From NCBI GenBank assembly GCA_944548615.1, contig OX155952.1, positions 40,001,231 to 40,065,230 on the forward strand: a stretch of DNA of 64,000 nucleotides, read 5' to 3'. The position numbers were made by a program, and so were the translations under genes. How positions within the stretch are numbered: the first letter of the stretch is position 1; the number at the start of each line of letters is the position of its first letter. This document shows, piece after piece, positions 10,991-23,142 of the stretch. The stretch comes from Micropterix aruncella (Eukaryota > Arthropoda > Insecta > Lepidoptera > Micropterigidae). A model generated the notes under the pieces. The model had not been told where the DNA came from and made no database searches. It was given only the letters and a program-made list of their open reading frames with translations.

Positions 10991-11609
10991 AAAATGAACG
11001 GTATATGATAGAAATTTAAAATGTAATTTTATTCAAATATATTTTCTAGTCTATGGGTTTCATAAGCTAAGAATAAGACGCTTACGAAATTGTTATGGTA
11101 AAATAAAAAACCAACAAAATAATCATTAAATACTAAACAGTGATCAAAAATAATTACAAAATAAATCCAAATGCAAAATATTACTTACTAAAAATAACAA
11201 TCTGAATTTACTCTTTTATACATATAGGTAATTTACATCGTCATAGATGTGAGGGAATGTAAATTATACATGTATGAATGCGTTGCTATTTTTGAAGTAT
11301 CATGAGGATACATTTAATTTCATTTCTTCCTTGACTAATTAACCAGTGAATGAGGCATTAATTTAAGATCTGTCAGTCCTGAAATATCGAAGTGTTTTCC
11401 TAAAATACCTATTCATCAATCTCGGGGCAAGGTAATGATAATAGAGTTGTCCGAACCATGTAGATCTCCTAGGAACTATATAATGTGGTACCTGCTCGAT
11501 CAGGGAATAATATCTGTTTGCACGCGATTAAAATTTAAAGCAATTTTCAAACATTACAGTTGCCTAATATCTTGTATTTTCGCTTCGCCTAAAAACTCAG
11601 TAATAAAAT
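10991..11609. other. AT-rich spacer, nothing recognised
   Basis: No coding or repeat assignment. The plus frame at 11435-11656 is not recognised and overlaps a SINE tail. Confidence 0.4.
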
Positions 11610-11690
11610 ACATCCACACACTTCGTAATAGGGTTGGTTGTAAGAGATTGTCGTAAGATAATAAACCCGCTCATTGTGAACTTTCACAAT
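11610..11690 (+). mobile_element. tRNA-SINE fragment, 3' part
   Basis: It contains GGTTGGTTGTAAGAGATTG, then AATAAACCCGCTCATTGTGA and CTTTCACAATA. This is the tail half of the SINE seen on the other strand at 12292, 18341 and 36210. The tRNA-like head is missing. Confidence 0.7.
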
Positions 11691-11789
11691 ACAGATTAAT
11701 AACAATATAACAGCATGTCACTAGAACAAGAAGCATATTTTACAAAACCGCTTTTGCCTCATTCGCTGCTCCTTAAGCGACAATCGCAT

Positions 11790-12030
11790 CCTATATCTAC
11801 TGTTTTGTTACCGCCACTGGGCGTCGACGTCGCCATGCGGGCGTCGGCGCCGGGCGTCGCGTTGTGATCGGTTCTAGTCGGTTATGTTCGTCGGCGGAGT
11901 AAGACTTACTCAAAGTGAAGGGGAGATCAGGAGGCGGAGTCAGCGTCTGTCACTCGTCACTGATTGGTTCGACACCCACCAACTACACACCGCCTTCGTT
12001 CATTAGCGACACTTGAGCGCGACACGTTTA
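11790..12030. other. CpG-dense unique patch
   Basis: GC-rich sequence with many CpG dinucleotides between AT-rich flanks, not matched to any repeat here. It could be a promoter or a non-coding first exon. I see no clear TATA, initiator or splice signal to decide. Confidence 0.3.
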
Positions 12031-12291
12031 GATATTTACGACTCGAATATATATGTTCATACGTCATGAATAGATAGGTACATACATAAAAGATCAATTG
12101 TTGCAGATACAAAATATCATACGTACAAGACGTTAAAATACAAAACTGTTGAATTGGAGAACATAATGCAACTGCTAAAGAATGTTATTAATAGGTGGAG
12201 GTACCTATATACAATAAATGTAAGACCAAACATTTTGTAAGAAAAATATACTTCATTAATTGAAATGTTGACCCCTATTTTCTATGCAGTT

Positions 12292-12600
12292 TTGTTTGTT
12301 GTTTGTTTGTTTATTTGTCTGTTTCTTTGTTTCTACTCTTTATTGTGAAACTCCACAATGAGCGGGCTTATTATCATCTCTTACAACCAACCCTACGATG
12401 ATGTGTTTATATTTATGTGTGTATGTAACAGGGAGTATGTCTTGTTATTGCATTCGATCAACAGAATTGAATTGCAATTTAGTTAATTTTAACCCAACTG
12501 AAAACGATGACCTAGATGGAAATCGAACCCGGAACCTTACAATGTAAGTAAGATCAGGCGACCTAACACTATCCCACCGTGTCACTAAGGGGTGTGAATG
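12292..12600 (-). mobile_element. tRNA-derived SINE copy
   Basis: The minus strand starts with a tRNA-like head (rc of about 12506-12590). An A-box-like region precedes TTAGGTCGCCTGATCTTAC, and the B box reads GGTTCGATTTCC. The body ends in a (CAAA/TAAA)n tail at 12292-12335. A short AAGT insertion disturbs the head. It is an RNA polymerase III type retroposon, not a tRNA gene. Confidence 0.8.
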
Positions 12601-12984
12601 GGTTAGTTTATCATTTTAATTAGAGTTTATTTTTATTATTTAATTTTACAGTAAACTTACAGATAATACATATTTGCAAAACCTATTTAATCAAATCTAA
12701 TTAACTATCCTATGAACAGTTTCCAACGCTTGCATAACAATTTATAATATAAATAACGTAAACACGTTAATAATAGTTAAGTAGAAAAATGCTGTATATA
12801 CAGCAAAAATGTAAAATAAATAATATTAATATTTATAATAGGTACATAATATGATGAAATATATTATATAAGTGTATCAGTATGGTATAATATAATATAA
12901 TAAAGTCCAGTAGGATGGAAAAAATGTGACATTTTAGGAAGTAGGAGAGAGACTAGATTTGATCGAATCCTAAATTAAATTCAT
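12601..12984. other. AT-rich spacer
   Basis: Very AT-rich. No assignment. Confidence 0.4.
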
Positions 12985-14700
12985 GGAATCATTAAATACG
13001 CCCAATCATTTACAAGTGGTATCAAAAGCACTACACATTCTGGTAAAAGGTATATTCGACACGACATTACTATTGCAAGCGACAACAGAACATGTATGAG
13101 ATTTCTTTAGTCGCGGTGGCACACGAAATTCAACATTTGCTAGACTAGCTGGGCAGCCTTGTCGACTGTGCATAAGCTTAAGCAGATACGTTATATCGTT
13201 AATAGTCCTACGTATTTGTAAATTTATTAGGTTAAATTGCGAAACTCGCTCTACGTAACCATTCAGTTTAATTCTGAGGCCACATTTGATCGACAGCATG
13301 CGAGTGAATTTCTTTTTCGTTCGTTCAATTCTATCGCTGTAAACACTGTAAAGCGGATTCCAAATTCCAAAATCCATACCACCTCTAGAACCGATCTAAT
13401 CAATGCTGTATAGACGAATATTAGGAATTTTGGATGTCGAAATAGCTTCATTGTTCTGAAGACAAAACCAAGAAGTTTACTTTCTTTTTCGGCAATCGTA
13501 TTGAAGTGGTGATGAAATCAATATTTTTCATCCGAGATAACTCTTAGGTCTTTAATGTGGTCGATTATTTAGTGTGCTATTGATGAAGTAGTTGTATTTT
13601 AAATATTTTGGTTCCGGCTTAATATTATAAAATGGCATTCCTCGACATTGAGCTGCATATCATTGTGCATGCACCACACGCTCAATGAGTTCAGGTTATT
13701 TAAAATTTTGTCACAGTCAGAAGGACAGGGGATTCATTTAAAAAAATTGAGGTCATCCTCGTAAAACAAATGTGGGCATTCTAATTCAGCGCAAAAGTCA
13801 CTTACGAGAAAAACAGTCGTCCAAAATTTGAACCTTGCTGTACACCAGAAGTTATTTGCAGCCAGTGAAATTTTTAAAGCATTTACCGGGACGAGTTAAG
13901 ATCGATTAGATATATGTATATGATTGTAACCATCTTAGAAAATTGCCATGTATTCCGGGTTCGCCCATTGTAGTCGACAGCTCTAGTTACTTCGAAAGTC
14001 TCAAGTTTGCCACTAATATTTTATGGTTTACTTTATCTAATGCTTTGGGTACTAACATCTGTATACACAGCATCCACTTTAGTACGACGGCCAAATGATA
14101 TATAGAGCATATATAGTCGCTTTATTTTAAGAGGTGTGAAATCACGGACTTATTGTTTATGAAGCTTGTCTGACTTGAAAGCTTGTCTGACCATGTTTTG
14201 TCTGACTGAAAGACAGTTTCATTTGATTATAGAGATGATCGCTTTCGAGGGATTCAAATATTTTGGAAAATATTGACAATATGCCTATTGGTCTATAGTT
14301 CGTTACTTGACTAGAAACGCCCCTTTTCTGAATAGGCACAATATTGGCGGTTTTCCATTTATCCGGAAATATTCCCTCTTAAGGATATTTACAAAATATC
14401 AGAAGTTACAGAGTTGTTGAACTCTCGTGAACAGGAATCAAAGAATGATTTGTGAACCGATACAATTAGACAAATCAGTCCAAATAATTCAAGTTTTTTG
14501 TAAAGCAGATATTTCTCAATATGTCCTAATGAACGTACTGAAAGTAGCCGAGGATCGGGATTGGACGGGTGGAGTATTTTTAGGTGTCTCTTTCTTAAAA
14601 TTTTCGCAGATATTTCGAAAATCTTTAGGATTAGCGTTATGACTAATTCATCGAAATTAACTACATTAAATTTCCTACAAAAAGCTCATTACTTTAAGAT
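12985..14700 (-). pseudogene. Decayed Jockey-like LINE (RT to C-terminus)
   Basis: Reading the minus strand downward gives a linker piece NPKDFRNICENFKKE-like near 14600. Next come FPDKWKTANIVPIQKRG and NYRPIGILSIFSKIFESL (14200-14380), which are reverse transcriptase motifs. A degraded FADD motif reads HLFYEDDLNFF near 13750. The thumb/C-terminal region includes KLFRHPKFLIFVYTALIRS and ILEFGIRF (13330-13450), then WNPLYSVYSDRIERTKKKFT and later PPRLKKSHTCSV. Many frameshifts and stops show long decay. The order matches a single element of about 1.7 kb, 5' truncated. Confidence 0.8.
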
Positions 14701-17700
14701 TAATATACGAGGAGCAGTAACGAGGTTATTTTTTTTCAAAAAAGCCCTGCCTGGCTGCGGAGTGCAGGCACCGCGTGTCAAAATGTCGAAGTCGATTTTT
14801 TACGATAACAATACTTCCTCATTCTCTTAACTTGCATATAATATGAATGATATGAATGAAACTAATAGAATCCGTTGGAAAAATAAAATAATGTGCTATT
14901 ATTGTCTATTGACGTATACTACTTATACGTAAAGTATTTATTAATTTATTTTTATTTGCAACAATTAAAAAATACAGAAAATATGTATTATATAATACAT
15001 AAATCAATATTAATAAATCTCTAATAACGACAAAGACCACACGATGAGTGCAAACGTTTTCAATGAGGATGTGGTTTCTGTATCAGTTCTTCAATGAGTG
15101 TAGGTATGGCGGTTGCTCAGGCCGGAATACTTACAGCACGTAGGTTGCGAGGCGTAGTTGCCCTTGGTGACTCGTGTTTAGCTTGTATGTCCTGGAGAAG
15201 AATGGAGTCACGCTAATATATCCTCGTCATGCAAAGGCGAGTTTGTCACAGCGGAGAAATCAAAGGTTTAAAATTTTTAAGAAACATTGCACATATACAT
15301 AATACCTACATATACTTAAATACTACATATACGGTTGCATACCTAAAATATTATGTATTACAGGAGGGATTTTTGGTCGTAATAATGTAGTTTGTTTCAC
15401 ATTTTGTAACTCACGTATATGAAGTGTCACGGAGACTAACAATCAATATAAACTTTTGAAAATTTTTGGTAATTCCATTTTTAAAATTTAATGACAAAAA
15501 AATATATTTTGGCAAGGGTTTGAGTCAGACTAAATATAATTTGCCTGTAAACCAAATATGTTTGAGTTTCTAAAAATATATATTTTACTTAAATTACCTA
15601 CCTCAGAAAAAAAACCGAAAACGTGGAAAAGTTCCTCCTCAGCGTCAACCGAAGGTTCATCGTGGTACTCCACCGTCGCCTCTTGGACTTGATCAGTCTT
15701 TGTTCTTGTTTTCTTCTCCCTTAATTTAAGCGCAAACTATTCTTTATTTTCCAAAACTATTCATGCTTCGATTAGATTAGTAGATTTGATTTTCTTATTG
15801 AGCCTTCATATGTATTTGAGCTCTGTATGATTTTTCTCAATAAAATAAAATTACAATATATTTTTTTACAATTACAGTAGAAGTATGTTATTAAAATAAT
15901 ACTTAATAATTTAGTACCGAGACGTTAATAATACAACATAAAATGGCAATATCCGAAAACAATAAAATGGTTGCATAACAGTGTTAGAAGGTGTCTAATA
16001 CTGCAGCAGTGGCAGGAGCCCATAATTTACTTTATACCACCTTTATAAAGTCCTTGGTGCTAAGCGATGAGAAATGGCCTCAGTTTTTGTGTATGGTGTT
16101 TGGATAATAGAGCATTGTGATACGACCTCCATCTATTATCACGCCGTTCAATGTAACGGAGGTCCACCTTGGCTCAGCCCTCCTTCCAGGGAAGGAAGAG
16201 AGCGGCTTTGTTTCGCCGCTTCGCCAAGCGCATGGGCGTGCGCACCTTTTTCTTTTATGTTATTTTGAAAAATGTAAAAAACAAGTTATCGATAAAATAA
16301 AAAAAATATGTTTATTGACGTGACATAACACCTAATCGCTAATGGGAAATATAAACCCTTTTTGAATCCCGTCAATTCTTCAGCTTGTATGCGGTATACT
16401 GCGGAGACCAAATGTTAGAATCAAATTCAAGCAGGCTTCGTAAGTATGCGACATAAACCGTATTTAAAGATTGTATATTTTAAAAGGTCTATAAACCCTC
16501 ACAATAATACCGAGGATTCTGTAATCCCTGTTGACTGTCATCCCTGTTCAATGTAATCTTTAATTAGCCTAACGAGTCTTTGACTTTACACTCTACTCCT
16601 ACATGTAAGGCTTAAGGCATCGTCTCCTTTTACACTGGAGCAACGCTACTGAAGTAATATTATAGTCATGCGGGTCAAGTGTTCTCAGTTTACACTATGA
16701 TTGGTCTTGTGGAAAAACCAAAGAGTTTACTAAAGTTAAACTATGGTCATTATGTTAAGTGTTTATTAGTTTATAATAAAGTCGGAACATGAAACTATAT
16801 TAACTGATTTTCTTATTACTACGGACAAAAAACTAGCAACATACATTTTCGTACACTTACACCACGGTGTGGGTGTAAGTATATGCTTAGGTGTGAGCGC
16901 GTATACTTACCCCAAAGTAAGATTAATATTCAACATAAATGAAAATTCAAAATTCACATAAATTAAAAAAAGACGAAAATTTTACCAGCCCTCGGGGCAT
17001 TTGCGTGCGACCACTTGCCTTCCGCACATTTACCCCGAAAGCCCGCAACCAAAACATGGTACCAACTATAATGCCAAACACCGCGCTAAATCTGTTCAAC
17101 TTAATTCAGTTTAAACTACCTCAATAAAGACAAATTTCGTCGTTAATCAAACCAATACTCGCATTGCTTCAGAGACACTTGTGATGCCAAATTGAAAGGA
17201 AAAACTTTTTTTTTCGTAAAGAATATTCTACCCAAAACAAACAAGATTGCGCGAAGCAGGACAGCCACAATCGTCTCATTCGCGGAGCATTAGCGTGACG
17301 AGAAGAGGGGTCTGCTACCGTGTCTAGTTTCATTGTAATTGATACTGCGCACTATTAAACTGTCCGACTATATAGTATACTTGTTTAAAAGTGAATATTA
17401 TCATGATTAATAATTTTTTAATAATTAAATTTTTAGCATTTAATTTTGTGACGCATCCAAGTGTAGGAATGCCTATCTACTGGAGTAGTTGATTGTATTG
17501 TATTGTATTGATAATAATGACTATAGTTATGGAAACGCCCTCGGTAAATTAAGTTGACGTGTATCCGAACAAACGACGTTTAATGAACTAATTGGATTAA
17601 CGAAACCCACATTGGCAGAAATAAAATTGGATGGTCCATTAAAAAGGAGAGTTATTTTATATGTCGTTTAATAAATTTAAGATATTTATTTATACTGCAT

Positions 17701-17865
17701 CAACAGTTAAGGAAACAATATTGCTACACAAAGCGACTATTTTCGATACATTTATTAAAGCTATAGATTACCACTCAAATTTAGTAAAGTTAAAGAAAAT
17801 ATTTAAAAATATATTTCTCAATTTCTGAAGAAACAAAAATAAAATTGTGTTATTATAGAGAGGGT
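14701..17865. other. 3-kb stretch without recognised genes
   Basis: Mostly AT-rich. A GC-balanced patch lies at 16130-16250, a TATTG pentamer run near 17494-17511 and various short open frames. None resembles a known family. Unique or very old repeat DNA. Confidence 0.4.
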
Positions 17866-18130
17866 GCCACTGGTCGGCGAACAATGGGTGTGTTGTTTTA
17901 GCACGTGTGACGTTTCGGCACTGGGCACGTGTAGGGTCGATGTGTCTCTCTACCTCGGCAGCTAACCAACGCTGCAGTGCGGTGCGTGACACTCGGGCTC
18001 GCTCGTTTCGCATAGATTAACTCCGCAGCGCGCCGCACATTGTCAACGCTCACCAGCCCACTATAGTAGTGCGAGTTGTAGTTATAAATCGCCCGGAAGA
18101 GTTACTGCCGGCATCCAGCTCTCTAACGAA
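17866..18130. other. CpG-rich unique patch
   Basis: GC-rich and CpG-dense, with mixed coding potential on both strands and no recognised protein. It could be a promoter or exon, but nothing in the sequence decides this. Confidence 0.25.
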
Positions 18131-18340
18131 CAACGGACCCCCGTTTCCTTATACAAGTTCTAATTTAGCTTTGACGGAATTCAACATTGTATCGCTGCTG
18201 ATACACGGTATCATACAATTTCCCAAATTTCGTCTTGATGAAGTGACATACAATGCGTTGCTGTTCTATGTATTAGCAATATTATTCACGATTTTCGGGT
18301 TCGTTTTTCCAATTCCTTAAAATGTTTATATATTATACTC

Positions 18341-18602
18341 GTTTGTTTGTTTGTTTCTACCCTTTATTGCGATATGACATATTCTTACAACCAACCCTAC
18401 TATGACGTGTTTATATATATGTATGCGTGTAACATGTGTGTAAGTGTGTGTCTTGTTATGGCATTCCATCGACAGAATTCAAAATGCAATTCCGTTAATT
18501 AGATCCCAACGGAAAATGGTGACCCAGCCGGGAATCGAACCCGGGACCTTACAACGTAAGATCAGGCGACCTAACCACTATGCCACCGTATTACGTGTCC
18601 GG
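18341..18602 (-). mobile_element. tRNA-derived SINE copy, well preserved
   Basis: The minus-strand head reads GGTGGCATAGTGGTTAGG (A box), then CGCCTGATCTTACG, then CCGGGTTCGATTCCCGG (B box). The body holds CATATCGCAATAAAGGGTAG, and the tail is (CAAA)n (plus strand GTTT repeats at 18341-18352). It is clearly the same family as the copies at 12292 and 36210. A cloverleaf can be drawn, but the 3' body and tail mark a SINE. Confidence 0.85.
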
Positions 18603-19599
18603 ACCAAGCCGACTCGTGCATCGGTAATTATATTAGAAAATGACTTACGGCAAAATTATAAGCATTATTATTAGGATTCTAAAAGTTGTTCGTGTTTCAT
18701 TCTAGCATTAATAATAACGGAGTTATGCAGTATTCGATTTTTAGATTTTGATATTTTGAATTCAAAGCCCGCTGAAGATGTCGAAAAGTGACGTTGAGTT
18801 GCAAGAGTTGTAGGCAATATGTTATGAATTCTAAGACATTTATATTTTTTTTCTAGAAACAGTGTTAAAGGATTTATGATTTTTAAATTTTTTGTAAAGG
18901 CTCATTTTGAAACAAAATGTATGATATCTCTCATTAGCATTCCATATCGCGACATTAGGATGAACTATTGTCGTTTGAAATTTGGTTCTAATTGGTCGTC
19001 TAGTTTCCGGGATACAATAGGTACAATTTATTTATTTATTTAAAGAAATGCGCATTTTTTATTACTAAAATATATTAAATATAACATAATCATCAGATGC
19101 TCCGTTGTAAATTGTAGCAAAAAAGAGAGTAACGCAGCCCAGTCCTTCTTTAGATCAACGCCGCCTAACTAGGCGGCGTTGATCAAATCAAACAAACCCA
19201 ATAACGTCTTTTTTAATTCTGAGATTCTAAGGAACACTTTGATGAAGTTTTACCTAAATCGGTTCAGCAGATTTTGAGCCAAATCAAAACAAACATACAG
19301 AAAGACATACATACATATACTGCCCTCAAGAATTGTACATAGTAGTATAGATAAGCATCTTAACAATCAATCATTCTTACCTTTGGTGGCACTCACGACT
19401 GACAGTACTGCGACAAGTGCTTAGATTATTATTGAAGCGTGCGTCTGTGTGAGTGCGTTCGTTTCGATCGTTTGTACGTAGTTTTCATACTGCTTTAGCC
19501 CATATATTTACTGTGCTAGTGCTCTAGCCAGGACTGCACTTTTGTAATTTTTAGGACAAATCCTTTATTTTTGTATTTTTTAATATTTTTTCTGATTTT
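18603..19599. other. AT-rich spacer with an old repeat end
   Basis: 19250-19355 (AATCGGTTCAGCAGATTTTG, then CATACATACATA, then a TATAGATA-like end) looks like the 3' end of the same broad repeat class as 9921-10490. The rest is unassigned. Confidence 0.4.
19153..19184. other. Perfect 14-bp GC-rich hairpin
   Basis: GATCAACGCCGCCT (19153-19166) pairs with AGGCGGCGTTGATC (19171-19184) across AACT. It is not followed by a T run, so it is not an obvious terminator. Confidence 0.8.
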
Positions 19600-20036
19600 A
19601 ATTGAGCCACGTAACTGAAGACCAAACTCCCTACCCCTCCACAGTGAGGCGGGACGAACCCATCACTTCAGGCTGGTATAACGATATGAGACCGTTCTTT
19701 CAGCCGTAGGATTAGCGTAGAAGACAACACAAATCTACTAAGCTAGGCCAAGAAGCCTATCAGAGACCAACGCCTTACGGCGAGGCACTGGGAAAGGTAA
19801 CCAGCGGGCAGCCTCGCCCCCTGACTACCAGTTTGGAAGGATATCTCCGTCTGGAATTAACCATGAGTGTACCTCCTTCCTCCCGATCGGTTACAGCGTG
19901 ATCCTCTCCCTTACGTAGCGGTGATACGGTCTCTACCGAATCTCTTCATCCGGAATCGGGTAGCCGAACAGTCGTTTCAAGAGCAGTTGCCGTAAGGTTA
20001 ACAACTACCCCCGCTCTATAGGAAACAATGTTAACG
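19600..20036 (+). repeat. GCR family copy B, diverged
   Basis: Plus-strand GCR blocks are present in order: GACCAACGCCTTACGGCGAG, CCTCTCCCTTACGTAGCGGTG, GAATCGGGTAGCCGA, TTTCAAGAGCAG and CCCCCGCTCTATAGGAAACA. The copy stops at about 20036 before the 3' third. Confidence 0.75.
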
Positions 20037-20460
20037 AAAGTGGAATGAAAGTGGATGATTAATTAATGAGAACAGTGTATTTGACCATAATTATACGCAA
20101 TAATGTGATAATCATGAAAATAGATAATCGCGTAATAAAAATGTTAAAAATATATTAATGGTTAAATCCAACTATCTAGCCTTCATCGATAAAAATCATC
20201 AGGATATATTTCTTTATTTTACAGCATCTTATATTTACTTTTGATATATAAAATCAGCATTATGAAAATCTCTTATACTATATATTGGATTTTTGGCTAC
20301 TTTATGGACTATTTTTTTTTAAAATTGGTTTTATCCAAGACTTGTGATAGTTGCGGTGAGGTAGCCTAATCCGCGACATCGAGTAGCCGAATCGCTTATT
20401 AGGGGCCAGGCAGATGTAGGCTAAATTGCGAAAATTTCGCCTAACGTGGCAACACTGCAG
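20037..20460. other. AT-rich then GC-balanced spacer
   Basis: Nothing recognised. The GC-balanced part from 20330 leads into the GATA-site cluster. Confidence 0.4.
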
Positions 20461-20660
20461 ATCACCGGGTGAGATAAGAGACGCCGGTGGACGCGAGTCG
20501 TCTCGCGAGATTGACAGTTCGAATGCAGCTGCGTTCGGTGCCTCATACATATTTTCCAGCATCGGGAGGAGATAAGGCGGCCTCGGAAATGCGACGTGCA
20601 CCGACAAAGCCACCGCCCTGTTATCTCTCGAATATTCCCCCTGATAAAGCGCGGGGAGAC
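20461..20660. promoter_or_regulatory. Cluster of four WGATAR motifs
   Basis: AGATAA at 20472-20477 and 20570-20575, TTATCT at 20621-20626 and TGATAA at 20642-20647 lie within 176 bases. The patch is GC-rich and does not look like any repeat in the window. GATA factors bind WGATAR, so this is a plausible enhancer. It is based on motif density only. Confidence 0.3.
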
Positions 20661-20689
20661 GATCCGAGAAGCCCATTAAAATGTGACAC

Positions 20690-23142
20690 TTTCAGATTCT
20701 TATAAGATTTCCGGTTTATACGTTCCGAAACTCTATAGAATCGAGTCGGATTCTGCTGATTCCGAACATGCTCATTTCCAATTCGGGCAATGTCAATTTA
20801 ATTGGTTATACTGCTCTTTCAATTGGATAATAATACGTATTATTCTTATTTTTGCAATAATGCATGTACAGGGTATAAAGAGTTGTCAACTTGTTCCATC
20901 CAAAGTTATTACCTCCGACTATTTCCCTCCTTGGTACTCCCCTGGCCTTAAGAAATGTATTAAAGAAAAACATTAATATTTTAAAAAATTCAGAATGTAT
21001 GGTAACAAAGCTGACGAAGAGGCATTTAAATACCTGCGGGGCCGTGTTAGGGACCTGGAAGAGAAATGCCACGCTAGATACATTTCCTCCGTCGAAAACT
21101 CTATTACAAGTAATCCCAAAAAGTTTTGGTCGTATCTTAAAGGCAAAACCAAATCCAACTCAATGCCTAATAGCATGTCCTTAGGGACCAGTATATTTAC
21201 CACAGGCGAGCTGATTTGTAATGCCTTCTCTGATTTCTTTTTAAATAATTTTCTCTCTAGTACTGTTGTTGCGCAAGATGATACCGGTGGTTTCTCGCCT
21301 ACAGACACATCTGCCACTTATATATCTAAAGTGTATGTTGACGTCAGCGAAGTGGAACAGTTACTTTTAAAATTGGACCCGTCTAAGTCCGCTGGGCCTG
21401 ATAACCTACCAGCTGTCTTTCTTATAGGCTGCGCTAAAACAATCGCTATCCCTATTTCATTAATTTTTCGGAGATCTTTAGATGATGGGATCGTTCCAAT
21501 TATCTGGAAAAATGCTTTTATTACGCCTGTGCATAAAAAAGGTCCTAAACATAACATTGATAATTATCGCCCCATTTCCAAACTGTGTATAGTGTCAAAA
21601 GTCTTCGAAAAAATTATATATGATCAAGTATATTTTGCGCTCAAACAGTCGTTTAATACTACTCAACATGGCTTCCTGAAAGGTCGATCGACAGTTTCTA
21701 ATCTTGTCCTTCTAAATACAGCTCTTACAGATGCCATGAATAAAGGTCACCAAGTTGACGTGGTCTATACTGACTATAGCAAGGCCTTTGATCGGATTCA
21801 GCACAGCTTACTTTTAAGCAAATTGGAGAAGACTGGCATCTGTGGCAATCTTCTCAGATGGTTTGCGTCTTATATCCATAATCGCTCGCAGGCTGTAGTT
21901 ATTAATAATTACACATCCAGTTGGGTCCCCATCCCGAGTGGTGTTCCTCAAGGATCTTTACTAGGTCCTTTGCTTTTTATCATTTTTATCAACGATATTG
22001 ACAGGTGTTTCCGTTATTCACACCTTCTTAGCTTCGCCGATGATATGAAGATTTTCAAGACGATTCTATCTCCTGTCGACACTCTACTACTTCAAGCCGA
22101 CCTTGAACGCCTCGAGCGCTATTGTACCTGGAACCACTTAGATTTAAATCCATCCAAATGTAGTGTGGTCACTTTTACTCGAAAGCGATATATTGTATTA
22201 CACGACTATGTCCTAAAAGGTACCAAGTTACAAAGGGACTCTATCATTCGTGACCTCGGTGTGTACCACGACTCCAAGCTGCTCTTCGACACTCATGTAG
22301 ACAAAATAGTTAAAAAGGCTTCCAGAGCTCTTGGATTCGTTATGCGCAGTACCAAAGATTTTAAATCCATTAAAACTCTTAAAATTCTTTACTGTACTCT
22401 GGTACGTAGCAACCTGGAATATGCATCTCAAATATGGAACCCTATGTACTTTAAATACTCCAATCGCATCGAGGGCATCCAAAGGAAGTTCCTTAAATAC
22501 TTATGTTTCCGTACCAAAGACAAATACAGTTCAGACGACTATGTCAAATTATGTAAAAAACACCACCTGCTTCCACTAGCAAAACGGCGAGAAATCGGTG
22601 ACCTCACTTTTTTGCAAAAAATTGCCCAAGGTTCTTTAGATTGTACCGAACTTTTATCATACCTATCTTTTAATGCCCCGGTTAAATCCATGAGACACAC
22701 CATCCCAATTCGGCTACCTGTTGTTACATCTAATTACATGCAAAACACCTATATGTGGCGTGCGAGTAACAACCTCAATAAACTGATTTGCGGCGACGTT
22801 GATATCGATCTATTTAGCACTAGTGTTGTATCAGCGAGACGTATCCTCAGCATCAATTTCTTTTAGTACCTACTCTTCTGCTTTTCTTTATTGTTATTAT
22901 TGTTTTGTATTCGATTTCCCGATATTGTTTTTTTGCCTCTTGTCCCTTTTGTTTAATTTTTATTTGCGTTTTGTAAATTTATAGTACCGGACCCTGCCAA
23001 GCGTTTTTGCTGGCAATTCCATATTCTCTAAACTGTTTCTATATGTGAGAACCTGTTATTGGCTATCATTTATTAATTAAGTTGTTATTTAATATTTTAT
23101 ATGGCTGTTGGTTTTCCTTAAAATAAATAAATAAATAAATAC
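20690..23142 (+). mobile_element. Jockey-like LINE, 5' truncated, nearly intact
   Basis: It starts within the endonuclease-to-RT linker (a FQFGQCQFNWLYCSFNW-like block, then DYFPPWYSPGLKKCIKEKH) and carries a long reverse transcriptase ORF. It then has a 3' UTR and an (AAAT)n tail at about 23121-23142. The tail abuts GCR copy C, so the element probably inserted into GCR sequence. Endonuclease domain and ORF1 are absent, as expected for 5' truncation during target-primed reverse transcription. The 5' boundary is uncertain by about 70 bases. Confidence 0.85.
20995..22866 (+). CDS. LINE reverse transcriptase (ORF2 C-terminal two thirds)
   Basis: The 623-residue frame holds the full RT core. NYRPIS is the N-terminal RT block; QHGFLKGRST is next; VVYTDYSKAFDRIQ contains the first catalytic aspartate (about residue 260). 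GVPQGSLLGPLLF follows, and SFADDM holds the catalytic DD pair (about residues 349-350). The thumb follows, then the C-terminal SNLEYASQIWNPMY...RIEGIQRKFLKYL. The frame continues upstream of 20995 with one TAA at 20974-20976 inside the linker. The Met at 20995 is therefore not a natural start; the copy is a natural ORF2 broken by one nonsense codon. Role: copies element RNA at the target. The best family fit is the Jockey clade. Confidence 0.88.
   Translation: MYGNKADEEAFKYLRGRVRDLEEKCHARYISSVENSITSNPKKFWSYLKGKTKSNSMPNSMSLGTSIFTTGELICNAFSDFFLNNFLSSTVVAQDDTGGFSPTDTSATYISKVYVDVSEVEQLLLKLDPSKSAGPDNLPAVFLIGCAKTIAIPISLIFRRSLDDGIVPIIWKNAFITPVHKKGPKHNIDNYRPISKLCIVSKVFEKIIYDQVYFALKQSFNTTQHGFLKGRSTVSNLVLLNTALTDAMNKGHQVDVVYTDYSKAFDRIQHSLLLSKLEKTGICGNLLRWFASYIHNRSQAVVINNYTSSWVPIPSGVPQGSLLGPLLFIIFINDIDRCFRYSHLLSFADDMKIFKTILSPVDTLLLQADLERLERYCTWNHLDLNPSKCSVVTFTRKRYIVLHDYVLKGTKLQRDSIIRDLGVYHDSKLLFDTHVDKIVKKASRALGFVMRSTKDFKSIKTLKILYCTLVRSNLEYASQIWNPMYFKYSNRIEGIQRKFLKYLCFRTKDKYSSDDYVKLCKKHHLLPLAKRREIGDLTFLQKIAQGSLDCTELLSYLSFNAPVKSMRHTIPIRLPVVTSNYMQNTYMWRASNNLNKLICGDVDIDLFSTSVVSARRILSINFF

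Noticed and set aside
19153..19184. Rho-independent terminator
   Set aside because: The hairpin lacks a following T run and the context is eukaryotic.
20302..20705. Overlapping ORFs of 72-124 codons around the GATA cluster
   Set aside because: They lie on both strands with no family resemblance. GC-rich composition explains them.
21318..22579. Minus-strand and alternate-frame ORFs inside the LINE RT
   Set aside because: Shadows of the 623-residue RT frame.
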